Notes under the pieces: model-generated
What the model was told of the DNA's origin: nothing
What the model saw: only the letters and a program-made list of their open reading frames with translations
The model's database searches: none
Source of the DNA: Kistimonas sp964291485
GTDB lineage: Bacteria > Pseudomonadota > Gammaproteobacteria > Pseudomonadales > Endozoicomonadaceae
Reading direction: 5' to 3'
Length of the DNA: 64,000 nucleotides
Assembly: GCA_964291485.2 (NCBI GenBank)
Contig: OZ220224.1
Coordinates: 3,906,001 to 3,970,000, forward strand
Program-made: the position numbers and the translations under genes
Shown here: piece after piece, positions 18,577-27,807 of the stretch
Layout: each line of letters starts with the position of its first letter
Position numbering within the stretch: the stretch's first letter is position 1

Positions 18577-19565
18577 CAGAGCAAACCCTACCCCGCTTAG
18601 CCATTACCGCCGGGGAACCGGCGGGCATTGGCCCTGATCTGTGCATTCTTCAGGCCAGTCAGCCCCGGGATGCCCAATTGATTGTTATCGCTGATCCCGC
18701 ATTGCTGGAACAGCGATCCCAGCAACTGAAAGTTGATGTAAAGATCACACCATTTGATCCGGACGCTCCCCGAAGACTATCCCAGCCGGGGGAAATACAG
18801 GTCATGCCCGTCACATTGGCGACAGCATGTACCGCCGGACAACTGGACAGCCGCAACAGCGCTTACGTACTGGAAACCCTGACCCTGGCCGTCAACGGTT
18901 GTCAGTCCGGTCTGTTTGACGCCATGGTCACAGCGCCAGTTCACAAAGGCGTGATCAACGAATCAGGCATTCCCTTCAGCGGTCACACCGAGCTGTTGGC
19001 TGAATTAACCCACACTCCCCGCGTTGTGATGATGCTGGCAACCGATGGCCTACGAGTTGCCTTGGCCACCACGCACCTCCCTCTGGCCAAAGTTCCTGAA
19101 ACTATTACCGAGCCGTTGCTTGAGGAGGTCATCACCATCCTCCATAACGACCTGCAACAGAAGTTCGGCATCCAAGCACCCCACATTCTGGTCGCGGGTC
19201 TCAATCCGCATGCCGGCGAAGATGGCCACCTTGGCCGGGAAGAAATCGACATCATTGAGCCGGTGCTGACCCGAAAGCGGGATCAGGGCATAAACCTGAG
19301 CGGCCCATTACCGGCTGACACCCTGTTCAACCCGGGTCGCCTTGAAAAAGCTGACGCAGTCCTGGCCATGTACCATGATCAGGGTCTGCCGGTATTAAAA
19401 TACAAGGGTTTCAGTGAAGCGGTGAATGTCACCCTCGGACTGCCGATTATCCGCACCTCCGTTGACCACGGTACGGCGCTTGATTTAGCCGGCACCGGGC
19501 TGGCCAATTGCGGCAGCCTGAATACGGCAATTCGCTATGCGTTGTCTATGATCCAGAGTGTGTAG
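18573..19565 (+). CDS. pdxA: 4-hydroxythreonine-4-phosphate dehydrogenase
   Basis: NAD-dependent oxidation of 4-phosphohydroxy-L-threonine in the DXP-dependent pyridoxal phosphate pathway. It has 330 residues, with the opening TAGEPAGIGPDL, the metal-site histidines in PFSGHTELLAEL and LNPHAGEDGHLG, and the phosphate loop in AMYHDQGLPVLKYKG. Its GTG start overlaps the surA stop (GTGA), so the two are coupled. Confidence 0.95.
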   Translation: MTEQTLPRLAITAGEPAGIGPDLCILQASQPRDAQLIVIADPALLEQRSQQLKVDVKITPFDPDAPRRLSQPGEIQVMPVTLATACTAGQLDSRNSAYVLETLTLAVNGCQSGLFDAMVTAPVHKGVINESGIPFSGHTELLAELTHTPRVVMMLATDGLRVALATTHLPLAKVPETITEPLLEEVITILHNDLQQKFGIQAPHILVAGLNPHAGEDGHLGREEIDIIEPVLTRKRDQGINLSGPLPADTLFNPGRLEKADAVLAMYHDQGLPVLKYKGFSEAVNVTLGLPIIRTSVDHGTALDLAGTGLANCGSLNTAIRYALSMIQSV

Positions 19566-19631
19566 TGCGCGATCAGGGCGAGTGCGGTATGATGCGCCGC
19601 CTTGCCCTCCAGGATTTGATACAGGCTGTTC

Positions 19632-20450
19632 ATGAACCATTCCACCCCCCCCGTTCTTCAGCAGAAGCACAAGGCCCGCAAGCGTTTTGGCCAGAACTTC
19701 CTGCATGATCACGGGGTTATCAACCGCATCATTGCCTCCGTCCATCCGAGACAGGGTGACCATATTGTCGAGATTGGCCCCGGCCAGGGCGCACTGACAG
19801 GGCAATTGCTGGATGGCGCCGGTGAGCTGGATGTCATTGAGCTGGATCGTGATCTGATTCCCTGGCTGAAGCTGCATTTTGGCCTCAGCCGGCAGTTCCG
19901 GGTTCACGAAGCCGACGCCCTGATCTTTGATTTTGAATCCCTGAAGCAGGATGAACGTCCACTGCGCATTGTGGGTAACCTGCCCTACAATATTTCGACA
20001 CCGCTGATTTTCCACCTCCTGTCTTTTTCCGGCACCGTCAGAGACATGCATTTCATGCTGCAAAAGGAAGTGGTTGAGCGGCTATGTGCAACGCACGGTG
20101 ACAATCACTATGGCCGTCTGAGCGTGATGGTTCAGTATTACTGCCGTGCTGAATACCTGTTTCAGGTAGGTTCCGGCGCATTCCGCCCCGCGCCGAAGGT
20201 GGACTCCGCTATTGTCCGGCTGACGCCGTGGGATACATTGCCGCATCCCTGCCAGGATGTGTCAGTACTGGAAAGCATCGTCAAAGATGCCTTTGCCATG
20301 CGCCGGAAAACCCTGCGAAACAGCCTCAAGAAGCGTATCAGTGCGGATGAATTGACCGCACTGGATATTGATCCGTCCATCCGGCCTGAGCATCTGCCTC
20401 TTGAGTCCTTTGTCAGAATTGCGGATTATCTAGTCCAGCAGCGGTCATAA
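19632..20450 (+). CDS. rsmA: 16S rRNA dimethyladenosine transferase
   Basis: KsgA/RsmA (272 residues) dimethylates two adjacent adenosines of helix 45 in 16S rRNA late in 30S assembly. The opening KARKRFGQNFLHD, the SAM motif VEIGPGQGALTGQLL and catalytic motif NLPYNISTPL are all present. It lies 66 bases after pdxA in the usual order. Confidence 0.96.
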   Translation: MNHSTPPVLQQKHKARKRFGQNFLHDHGVINRIIASVHPRQGDHIVEIGPGQGALTGQLLDGAGELDVIELDRDLIPWLKLHFGLSRQFRVHEADALIFDFESLKQDERPLRIVGNLPYNISTPLIFHLLSFSGTVRDMHFMLQKEVVERLCATHGDNHYGRLSVMVQYYCRAEYLFQVGSGAFRPAPKVDSAIVRLTPWDTLPHPCQDVSVLESIVKDAFAMRRKTLRNSLKKRISADELTALDIDPSIRPEHLPLESFVRIADYLVQQRS

Positions 20451-20474
20451 ACCCAACAAGCAGAAGAACATTGC

Positions 20475-20864
20475 ATGCCCGGAAGCAACACAGAGCAGTA
20501 CCAAATCCGTGTCAGTGTCACCACAGACTACGTCAAGGACCAGTCCGAGCCCGATAATGGGCGCTATGTGTTCGCCTACCATATTATCCTGGAAAATACG
20601 GGCACCGTAGCCGCCCGCCTGCTGACCCGCCACTGGTACATTACCGATGGCAACCAGAAAGTGCAGGAGGTGGCCGGCGAAGGGGTGGTCGGGCAGCAGC
20701 CGCATCTGGCACCCGGTCAAAAATATGCCTACAGCAGCGGCTGTATGCTGGAAACACCGGTCGGCACAATGCATGGCAGCTATCATATGCAGGCGGACGA
20801 CGGCCATGCGTTCGAGACGCCCATCCCCGTTTTTACACTCTCAGTCCCCGGCTCTCTCCACTGA
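20475..20864 (+). CDS. apaG: ApaG domain protein
   Basis: A 129-residue protein of the ApaG fold, an FN3-like sandwich associated with magnesium and cobalt phenotypes and conserved between rsmA and apaH. Diagnostic segments are YVFAYHIILENTGTVAARLL, WYITDGNQKVQEVAGEGVVG and PGQKYAYSSGCMLETPVGTM. The biochemical role is still unclear in the family. Confidence 0.94.
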   Translation: MPGSNTEQYQIRVSVTTDYVKDQSEPDNGRYVFAYHIILENTGTVAARLLTRHWYITDGNQKVQEVAGEGVVGQQPHLAPGQKYAYSSGCMLETPVGTMHGSYHMQADDGHAFETPIPVFTLSVPGSLH

Positions 20865-20937
20865 GCACCGGTCATCAAGCAGGAGGCCTGGCGGCCGATA
20901 GTCCCGCAGAGCCTCCCGCTGGTTAAAGAACACCGAT

Positions 20938-21753
20938 ATGACAGACTACGTCGTTGGCGATATTCAGGGTTGTTACTCGGATCTCCGCCGCCTACTGGAC
21001 AAAGCCGGCTTCGATCCGGATCACGATACACTTTGGGCCGCCGGCGATCTGGTCAACCGGGGCCCGGAGTCCCTGGAAACCCTGCGCTATCTCAAATCCC
21101 TGAAAAAGCACTGCATTGCCGTACTGGGCAACCACGATCTGCATTTGCTGGCGGTGGCCCATGGTGTAAGGGGCGCCAAGCACTCCGATACCATTGATGA
21201 CATACTCGCCGCTAAGGACCGAGACAAACTACTCGATTGGGTTAGACACCGTCCACTGGTGCACTACGACAAATCTCTCAAGACCCTGATGGTCCATGCC
21301 GGTATCCCGCCCATATGGGATCTTGACCAGACCCGGGATCGCGCCAGGGAACTGGAAAAAGTCCTGCAAAGCAAAAAGTGCGGCGAATTTCTGGAAAACA
21401 TGTACGGCAACAGTCCTAACTGCTGGTCCGGCAAACTCAAGGGCTGGGATCGACTACGCATGATCGCCAACTATTTCACCCGCATGCGCTTCTGTCAGGC
21501 GGACGGCACACTCGATTTGGAAACAAAGTCCGGCCTCAGTACACCTGTAGACGGTTTTGCCCCCTGGTTTGACCAGACTTCCCGCCTGCCAGGCAAGTTA
21601 AACATTGTCTTTGGACACTGGGCGGCGCTCGAAGGTGAGACTGGCATGAAACGCATCCATGCACTGGACACAGGCTGCGTCTGGGGCAATCGCCTGACAT
21701 TAATGAGACTGACAGATTTCCAGCGTTTCAGTGTCGACTGTGGTTGCCGATAA
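20938..21753 (+). CDS. apaH: Symmetrical bis(5'-nucleosyl)-tetraphosphatase
   Basis: Hydrolyses Ap4A and related dinucleotides, and removes Np4 caps from RNA. A 271-residue PPP-family phosphoesterase with the metal motifs GDIQGCYSDL, GDLVNRGPESLETLRYLK, GNHDLHLLAV and VHAGIPPIWD. Last gene of the lptD-to-apaH run; 132 bases separate it from pilC. Confidence 0.95.
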   Translation: MTDYVVGDIQGCYSDLRRLLDKAGFDPDHDTLWAAGDLVNRGPESLETLRYLKSLKKHCIAVLGNHDLHLLAVAHGVRGAKHSDTIDDILAAKDRDKLLDWVRHRPLVHYDKSLKTLMVHAGIPPIWDLDQTRDRARELEKVLQSKKCGEFLENMYGNSPNCWSGKLKGWDRLRMIANYFTRMRFCQADGTLDLETKSGLSTPVDGFAPWFDQTSRLPGKLNIVFGHWAALEGETGMKRIHALDTGCVWGNRLTLMRLTDFQRFSVDCGCR

Positions 21754-21885
21754 TGAAATAAGCTGATCAGACGAGCACCCGTTGGCATTCCATGCACACA
21801 AAGCTGTTAAACTGGTGTGGTTTGGATACAATCGACTACGACTTCTGGTCAGAATAACCATAATCACTAAACCGGCTACTCGGAC

Positions 21886-23118
21886 ATGGCAAAGAAGGGC
21901 GCTCCCAAAACACCCAAAACCAGTACATTTGTCTGGGAAGGCAAGGATAAGAACGGCCGCAAGATCAAGGGTGAGGTGAACAGCACCACCGTTGCCCTTG
22001 CCAAGGCTGAGCTTCGCAAGCAGGGCATCAATCCCACCAAAGTCCGGAAGCAGGCCGTCAATCTCGGTGGCGGTGGCGGTGGCAAGATCAAGCCGCTGGA
22101 CATTGCCTTCTTCACCCGGCAGATGGCCACCATGGTCAAGGCCGGTGTCCCACTTCTCAACGCCTTTGATATCACCGCCGAGGGTATCGACAAGCCCGCG
22201 ATGAAAAACCTGATCATGACGATCAAAAACGACGTCGCCGGCGGCAGTAACATGGCCGACTCTCTGCGCAAACATCCGGAATACTTTGATGATCTCTATT
22301 GCAGCCTGATTGCCTCTGGTGAACAGTCCGGTGCCCTGGAGACCCTGCTTGATCGAATCGCAACTTACAAGGAAAAGAGTGAAGCCCTTAAGTCCAAGAT
22401 CAAGAAAGCAATGAACTATCCCATCGCGGTTGTCGCGGTGGCGTTCCTTGTTACCGGTATTCTGCTAATCAAGGTGGTACCACAGTTTGAGGAAGTATTT
22501 GCCGGCTTCGGTGCTGAACTGCCCGCTTTCACCCAGATGGTCATCAACTTGTCGGAAGTGCTGCAGGAGTGGTGGTATATCGTCATTGGTGTGCTTGTGG
22601 TGTTTGGCTTTTCCATGAAACAGATACTGAAAACCTCCGAATCGGCCCGGGATAAGCGGGACCGACTCATCCTGCGCTTGCCAGTTGTCGGCGCCATCCT
22701 CGATAAATCCGCCGTAGCCCGATTCTCGCGAACACTGGCTACCACCTTCTCAGCTGGTGTTCCCCTGGTTGAGGCACTGGACTCGGTTGCCGGCGCCGCG
22801 GGTAATGTGGTCTATCGGGAAGCGACGGAAACCATCAAGGAAGACGTATCAACCGGTCAGCAGCTTCAGTTCGCTATGCGCAACGCCGGCATATTCCCCA
22901 ACATGGCTATCCAGATGGTAGCAATCGGTGAAGAGTCCGGTGCACTGGATGAAATGTTGTCCAAGGTCGCCAACTACTACGAAGAAGAAGTCGACAATAT
23001 GGTCGACGGCCTGACCAGCCTGATGGAGCCATTAATCATGGCCGTCTTGGGTGTACTAGTCGGTGGCCTGATCGTCGCGATGTACCTGCCCATATTCCAG
23101 CTGGGCTCCGTGGTCTAA
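21886..23118 (+). CDS. pilC: Type IV pilus inner-membrane platform protein PilC
   Basis: A 410-residue GspF/PilC-type protein that forms the cytoplasmic-membrane base of type IV pili. It opens with the motif FVWEGKDKNGRKIKGEV, contains two GspF repeats (FTRQMATMVKAGVPLLNAFD; FSRTLATTFSAGVPLVEALD), and three membrane helices around 170, 220 and 385. In related genomes pilB precedes and pilD-coaE follows it. Here apaH precedes it and pilD lies 27 kb downstream in the same direction, so the pil cluster is broken up. Confidence 0.94.
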   Translation: MAKKGAPKTPKTSTFVWEGKDKNGRKIKGEVNSTTVALAKAELRKQGINPTKVRKQAVNLGGGGGGKIKPLDIAFFTRQMATMVKAGVPLLNAFDITAEGIDKPAMKNLIMTIKNDVAGGSNMADSLRKHPEYFDDLYCSLIASGEQSGALETLLDRIATYKEKSEALKSKIKKAMNYPIAVVAVAFLVTGILLIKVVPQFEEVFAGFGAELPAFTQMVINLSEVLQEWWYIVIGVLVVFGFSMKQILKTSESARDKRDRLILRLPVVGAILDKSAVARFSRTLATTFSAGVPLVEALDSVAGAAGNVVYREATETIKEDVSTGQQLQFAMRNAGIFPNMAIQMVAIGEESGALDEMLSKVANYYEEEVDNMVDGLTSLMEPLIMAVLGVLVGGLIVAMYLPIFQLGSVV

Positions 23119-23307
23119 TCACCGCAGCCTTAATTTGGATAAAAAATTATTGAATAGATGGATTTAACTGTTGACTCATCAGCAGTTGAATCCACTGGAC
23201 AAAGTGTGCAATAAGACCATTTATCAGCGTTTATTTCTTTCCACTATTCCCAATTATCTGACTATTCACTGCCAGCTGAGCAATGTTCCCTTACATCAAT
23301 ATAATAT

Positions 23308-23340
23308 TGCAGGTAACGTAACTATCTTAGGTTACCTGCA
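23308..23340. terminator. Hairpin between pilC and purK
   Basis: A perfect 10-base inverted repeat (TGCAGGTAAC / GTTACCTGCA) with a 13-base loop lies just outside the purK stop, in the convergent pilC-purK gap. No long T-run follows on either side, so the terminator call is tentative. Confidence 0.45.
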
Positions 23341-23350
23341 TACCATCGAA

Positions 23351-24469
23351 TTAATTTACCGCCTGTTCATCTTTATATATAACACATTTCAAATTATTGA
23401 TTTGATCAACCAGCTTTTGCCGATCTGTGTTCCATACGTTGAGATGCCCTACCTTTCGGTTTGGACGCGGTGTTTTGTTGTAATCATGTAGCTGCACATT
23501 ATTGTCAACCAGCCAGTCTGTATTGAGCTTCTGTCCAAGCACATTGACCATGCCCGCATGAGTCGTCGGTTCAGTTGCGCCTAACGTGATACCTGCAATA
23601 CTGCGCAGATGGTTTTCAAACTGGGAACAGATGTCGGCAGCCTGTGTCCAATGGCCACTGTTATGTACTCTGGGAGCCAACTCGTTGACCAGAAGCTTGT
23701 CATGCATAACGAAGAACTCGATAGACAGAACACCGACATATCCCATTTCTTCGATAATCTTCTGCGCAATTTTCTTGGCTTCTTCTGACAATGCAGGCGA
23801 GGGCAGCTCGGCCGGCGCAATGGAGCTGATAAGAATGCCGTTCCGGTGTTCGTTTTCTGCCAGTGGGTAGAATGCACATTCACCCTTGCTTGATCTCATG
23901 GCAACAATGGAGGCTTCTTTCTCGAAAGCAACAAAGCCTTCAACAATGAAATCGCCATCCATTGCATTTTCCAGCAATAAAGCATCCAGCTCTTGCGTAT
24001 TGTCAATCTTCCACTGGCCGCGACCGTCATAACCCTCCTCGCAGGATTTGACAATAACAGGCAAGCCCAGCGCTTCTATCGCCGCTTTTAAGCCCTCTGC
24101 TGAGTTGATCAGACGGTAAGGCGCGGTCGGTACGCCCAGGGCATTAACGAAGTTCTTTTCACGCCCCCGGTGCTGGCATATTTGAATCGCTTCAGGATTA
24201 GGATTGACCTCGCAGAATGGGGCAAGGTCTTTCAGCATCTCTACATCAACATGCTCGCGCTCAACCGTTACGACGGAAGGCTGACCCAGCGCTTCGAACA
24301 GCTTACGGCCCGTCAACTCCGGCGTTAATTCAACAATATCGCCAAGCCCTTCCACACAAGACCTGTTTTCACCGGGTTCCGCCAGAAAGGAAAATGTCAG
24401 CCCCAAATGCCAGCCTTCCAGCGCCATCATACGAGCCAGCTGACCGCAGCCAATAATTGCGATATGCAT
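23351..24469 (-). CDS. purK: N5-carboxyaminoimidazole ribonucleotide synthase
   Basis: ATP-grasp enzyme of purine synthesis that carboxylates AIR with bicarbonate to N5-CAIR. It has 372 residues; the N-terminal motif IIGCGQLARMMALEG and the ATP-grasp core PVIVKSCEEGYDGRGQWKI, EGFVAFEKEASIV and NELAPRVHNSGHWT are clear. Its ATG overlaps the purE stop by one base. Bicarbonate is its substrate, and the remains of a bicarbonate transporter gene lie immediately upstream of purE, which may or may not be meaningful. Confidence 0.95.
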   Translation of the reverse strand: MHIAIIGCGQLARMMALEGWHLGLTFSFLAEPGENRSCVEGLGDIVELTPELTGRKLFEALGQPSVVTVEREHVDVEMLKDLAPFCEVNPNPEAIQICQHRGREKNFVNALGVPTAPYRLINSAEGLKAAIEALGLPVIVKSCEEGYDGRGQWKIDNTQELDALLLENAMDGDFIVEGFVAFEKEASIVAMRSSKGECAFYPLAENEHRNGILISSIAPAELPSPALSEEAKKIAQKIIEEMGYVGVLSIEFFVMHDKLLVNELAPRVHNSGHWTQAADICSQFENHLRSIAGITLGATEPTTHAGMVNVLGQKLNTDWLVDNNVQLHDYNKTPRPNRKVGHLNVWNTDRQKLVDQINNLKCVIYKDEQAVN

Positions 24470-24951
24470 TATTCAACCTCTACGGGAACGCTTTCTGTTT
24501 GCTCTTTACGCCACTGCTGCAAACGCTGACTAAGCGCGTCATCCTTCAACGCCAGCATCTGGGCTGCCAGCAGACCCGCATTATAGGCGCCAGAGTTCCC
24601 CACTGCCTGACAGGCTACGGCAACGCCCTTGGGCATTTGCACCATCGACATCAGGCTGTCCATACCGTTGAAATGCTTGCTGGGCACAGGCACGGCAATC
24701 ACGGGAAGGTGCGTCATGGCCGCAGCCATACCGGCCAGGTGCGCCGAACCACCGGCACCGGCAATGATCACATCAATACCGCGCAGATGGGCTTCAGACG
24801 TAAATTGATAGAGCCGATCAGGCGTACGGTGGGCAGAAACCACGCGGGTTTCGAAACTGACACCCAAATCGTTCAATGGAATGGTAGCGGACTGCATAAT
24901 GGGCCAATCCGATTGTGAGCCCATAATGATGCTGACGGAAATCTTGCTCAT
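24469..24951 (-). CDS. purE: N5-carboxyaminoimidazole ribonucleotide mutase
   Basis: Converts N5-CAIR to CAIR. A 160-residue class I PurE with the substrate loop MGSQSDWPIMQSA, VVSAHRTPDRLYQF and the GAGGSAHLAGMAAAMTHLPV segment. It precedes purK in a two-gene operon with overlapping stop and start. Confidence 0.95.
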   Translation of the reverse strand: MSKISVSIIMGSQSDWPIMQSATIPLNDLGVSFETRVVSAHRTPDRLYQFTSEAHLRGIDVIIAGAGGSAHLAGMAAAMTHLPVIAVPVPSKHFNGMDSLMSMVQMPKGVAVACQAVGNSGAYNAGLLAAQMLALKDDALSQRLQQWRKEQTESVPVEVE

Positions 24952-24975
24952 ACAGTGTATCCGGGTGAATCCAGT

Positions 24976-25560
24976 TTAAACCATCACTTCGATGATCAGC
25001 GCGCTGTATAACGGTATACCCACCAACACGTTAAACGGACACGTGATGGCGAGCGATGACGTAATCGACAACCCCTGGTTGGCCTTCGGCAAAGCAACGG
25101 CCATCGCCGCAGGTACGGCAATGTAAGAGGCACTGCCCCCAGAGTGGCCAGCAGAATAGTGCCCCCAGCCGAACGCTGCAAAAGCTGCGCAAACAGGGCA
25201 CCTAAAGTAGCACCAATGGGAGGCATAATCACCCCAAAGGTTGCGATGAACGAGCTATATTGCTTTAAAAGCTGCAGATGCAATGCTGAAACCGGTTCCA
25301 TTGCCAACAGAAACAGCGCCAGAACACCGTAAAGGTTGTCCAAAAGGGCATGATCTTTCGGCTTTGATCACCGACCCTCCATCCAACGAGTATTTCCCCC
25401 GTCCGCAGCCGCTTGATGTAAAAAGATTTCTTTCAGGGTTTTCTCCAGTTTAAGCGTCTGCGCCTTATCTTTTGCCAGCCAAAGCCCTACATAGAGTATG
25501 GGTATCTCCGGTAAGGCGACAAAAAGAGGAAAGTAAGGTTTGTAGCTGATCGCATGCGCC
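24976..25560 (-). pseudogene. Sodium-dependent bicarbonate transporter (SbtA/DUF897-type), decayed
   Basis: Pieces of one membrane protein appear in order on the minus strand but in different frames. The first is ISYKPYFPLFVALPEIPILYVGLWLA near 25550-25475, which matches the SbtA region with its conserved (M/P)xIPA. Next is LDNLYGVLALFLLAMEPVSA (from about 25343), then GGTILLATLG. Past a lost base in the C5 run near 25139, the other frame reads GSASYIAVPAAMAVALPKAN and then CPFNVLVGIPLY before a TAA. These are the conserved C-terminal motifs of the family. At least two frameshifts are needed, and the N-terminal part of the family is absent. The right edge abuts the remnant of a LysR gene on the other strand. 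Confidence 0.72.
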
Positions 25561-25862
25561 TCAGGACAGTCAGGGGCATCCATTCCACAAAACAAGGTGT
25601 GGAAGCCAATGTCCACATGACAATCAAGAGTAATCAGACGGTTAAGCACTCCGTGATGGTAGGTTTAGGGATTGCCATTCTCTCGAGTCACACCCTGGCT
25701 TTTGGCAGCAGCGCCGGACTGGCTGAACTGGATATGCAATCCACATTGATTATGACCAAATGACACCTTGCAAATCTGCAGACCAAACAACTGTCCAACA
25801 TTGCACAATGCTTTCTGGATTACGTGTCGACCAGGAGCGGAAAAGTATGGAAGCCAGGATGA
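25554..25862 (+). pseudogene. CbbR-like LysR-family regulator, C-terminal remnant
   Basis: Only the end of the effector domain is left. The reading frame contains NQTVKHSVMVGLGIAILSSHT, which matches the LysR/CbbR segment SNEAIKQAVMAGLGIALLSxHT. It then runs to a TGA at 25761-25763 where the family has tryptophan, and continues in the same frame with HLANLQTKQLSNIAQCFLDYV, the usual C-terminal end of CbbR-type proteins. The DNA-binding domain is missing. CbbR-type regulators often sit divergent to bicarbonate transporters, so this and the neighbouring pseudogene look like the two outer ends of one such pair after loss of the middle. Confidence 0.68.
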
Positions 25863-25937
25863 ATTTGTAGTGAAACGGATTCAACCAAGGTACCCATTGA
25901 TAGTTCCATAATCCCCCCGGCAATTTACCTCAGCAAA

Positions 25938-25956
25938 GCTGCCAAAATGTGGCAGC
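25938..25956 (+). terminator. Short hairpin after the LysR remnant
   Basis: A seven-base stem (GCTGCCA / TGGCAGC) with a five-base loop, followed by CATTTTAA. It lies between the LysR remnant and the convergent Gfo/Idh gene and is probably a leftover terminator. Confidence 0.45.
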
Positions 25957-26008
25957 CATTTTAATTCGCATATCTATTTTGAGACGCCACACCTCTCTTA
26001 ATGAAAAC

Positions 26009-27025
26009 TCACTTTACAGTGAGCCAGTAAGCATCCAACAGCGCCTGCGTTTTTAACGATAATGCAGCGGACTGTTGAGCATTTTCTGAGGCGGGATCAG
26101 CCGTAAAAGCTGCGAAGTGGCGCATCATGCTCACGGCTTGCGGCTCTTCTGCATCTGCTGACACAAACTCAAAGTCTTTAGGAGATACCACCCCAGTGCG
26201 CTTGATATAACCATTGGTATGCTCATGGTTCTGAAAGGCAAAACTACTTTTCCAGTCCAGAACAAAGTCAGACAGACTGAACATACCTTCATGGCCGAGG
26301 ATATCCAGATCCATCAAACACACACCGATGTTATAGCCAAAATCAAACGTTGAGGATTTTCCATCTTCAAAGACCACGACACCGGAGCCGCGAATCACTG
26401 CCCCGGTTTCATCATCACGAAAAATACCACCCGCTATGGTTTTAATGGGAGACGCAGGTTGGAGATATTCGGTAATAGCGCGCATGGCGTACCATCCCAT
26501 ATCGCCGACTGCACCCGTTGGCTCTTTCTCCGGATTAAAACGAATATTCTCTCTATCCATCAATGGAAAGAAGAACGAGCTGCGAACAGCCTGGGGCTCA
26601 CCAATCGATGCCACCATCTCATCACGAATCTGCCGGGTGCGGGGATGGTGCGAGAAGTGCGTGGCATCCATAAAGGCAACACCATTGTCGCCTGCGGCTG
26701 TGATGATCTTTTGCAGCGATTCTGCATTGGTAAACGGTTTATCCACCAGAAGGTGTTTTTTATGCGCCGCTCCAAAGAGCGCAATTTCTTCCTTGCAGGC
26801 GGTCGGGGTCGCGATATAAACCGCATCAATAGCATCCGAACTGAGCATGTCACGCCAATTATCATAGGTAATGCCAATACCCTGCTGTTCAGCAAATGCC
26901 TGGGCGGATGCCGGGCGACGGCTGGTCACGGCCACTAATTCGATGGCTTCAACCTGCTTCACAGCATCGGCAATGACACCAGCAATCAAACCCGAACCAA
27001 CAATACCTAAACGTAATTTAGACAT
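26009..27025 (-). CDS. Gfo/Idh/MocA-family oxidoreductase
   Basis: A 338-residue NAD(P)-dependent dehydrogenase. The Rossmann motif is RLGIVGSGLIAGVIADAV, the cofactor/substrate lysine is in HLLVDKPFTNAESL, and the C-terminal alpha/beta domain contains PTGAVGDMGWYAMRAITEYL. Family members act on sugars, inositols or other polyols. No neighbour fixes the substrate: on one side are transporter remnants, on the other a divergent SMR efflux gene. It appears monocistronic. Confidence 0.85.
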   Translation of the reverse strand: MSKLRLGIVGSGLIAGVIADAVKQVEAIELVAVTSRRPASAQAFAEQQGIGITYDNWRDMLSSDAIDAVYIATPTACKEEIALFGAAHKKHLLVDKPFTNAESLQKIITAAGDNGVAFMDATHFSHHPRTRQIRDEMVASIGEPQAVRSSFFFPLMDRENIRFNPEKEPTGAVGDMGWYAMRAITEYLQPASPIKTIAGGIFRDDETGAVIRGSGVVVFEDGKSSTFDFGYNIGVCLMDLDILGHEGMFSLSDFVLDWKSSFAFQNHEHTNGYIKRTGVVSPKDFEFVSADAEEPQAVSMMRHFAAFTADPASENAQQSAALSLKTQALLDAYWLTVK

Positions 27026-27339
27026 GCATCAAATTCCTGTATTACGTGGTTTTCTTGAAGAAGAGTCACTTGATGAAGCAGCTCTTTTTTTCAGGTACTC
27101 ATTCATGAATATTTATTAGATCGCATCAAACTAGCTTGCCTCTCAAAAAAGGGAAACTTGTCATCAGCTATACACCAGTATTTCATCTAAAAAAGAGAAT
27201 TCACCCGCAGAAAAACTGACACTTTCTGATGAGATTCCGATGCAAACCTGCAACCAGATAATTACGTGAAATTGCCATTGGTCGTTTGGCCATTACACCT
27301 TAGACTACGCCGCCTTGAACACCTGAATGGGGACGTAAG
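27026..27339. other. Divergent intergenic region, Gfo/Idh gene / SMR gene
   Basis: About 310 bases with promoters for both flanking genes presumed. I see no strong operator or riboswitch. A T7 run at 27086-27092 has only a weak stem before it. Confidence 0.35.
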
Positions 27340-27693
27340 ATGTTGCAGTTTCTTACTGCGCTGCCGCCAATGGTCGCATTACCCATCGCCATCGCCTGCG
27401 AAGTGGTTGCGACATCCATGCTGCCGAAAACACAACAGTTCAGTCAGCCAATTCCTACACTCATTACCCTGGCGGGCTATGCGTTTGCATTCTTTCTGTT
27501 ATCCGTCACCGTCAAGACAGTGCCGATCGGTATTGCCTACGCGATCTGGTGCGGGGCAGGCATTGTGCTTGTCGGGTTAATCAGTTGGCTGTGGCACGGT
27601 CAGCAGCTGGATCTGCCAGCGATTGTGGGTATCACCCTGATCATGGCGGGTACCATTGTGATTAACGTGTTTTCCGGATCAGTATCGCACTGA
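27340..27693 (+). CDS. Small multidrug resistance (SMR/EmrE-type) transporter
   Basis: A 117-residue, four-helix proton antiporter subunit. The essential glutamate is E21 in AIACEVVATSML. The family signature PIGIAYAIWCGAGIVLVGLISWL and the fourth helix DLPAIVGITLIMAGTIVINVF are present. SMR genes are regular members of choline-lyase (cut) clusters, where they are thought to handle quaternary or tertiary amines, so this convergent gene may belong functionally with the microcompartment operon. General cation efflux is the alternative. Confidence 0.9.
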   Translation: MLQFLTALPPMVALPIAIACEVVATSMLPKTQQFSQPIPTLITLAGYAFAFFLLSVTVKTVPIGIAYAIWCGAGIVLVGLISWLWHGQQLDLPAIVGITLIMAGTIVINVFSGSVSH

Positions 27694-27737
27694 CCGATAA
27701 ACCGCTATTCACTGGCGAGATAGCGTTTGGATGACTA

Positions 27738-27780
27738 TAAAAAAACGGGTTCAGAATCATGTTCTGAACCCGTTTTTTTA
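27738..27780. terminator. Bidirectional intrinsic terminator between SMR gene and BMC operon
   Basis: A long stem (ACGGGTTCAGAA / TTCTGAACCCGT) is flanked by A7 and T7. It can end both the SMR transcript and the microcompartment operon on the opposite strand. Confidence 0.92.
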
Positions 27781-27807
27781 CGCGGTTTCGATAGCGTCAA
27801 AAGCGAC

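Noticed and set aside
27240..27339. Guanidine riboswitch before the SMR gene
   Set aside because: Some SMR genes are riboswitch-controlled, but I could not find the paired ACGR hairpins or a ykkC-like core.
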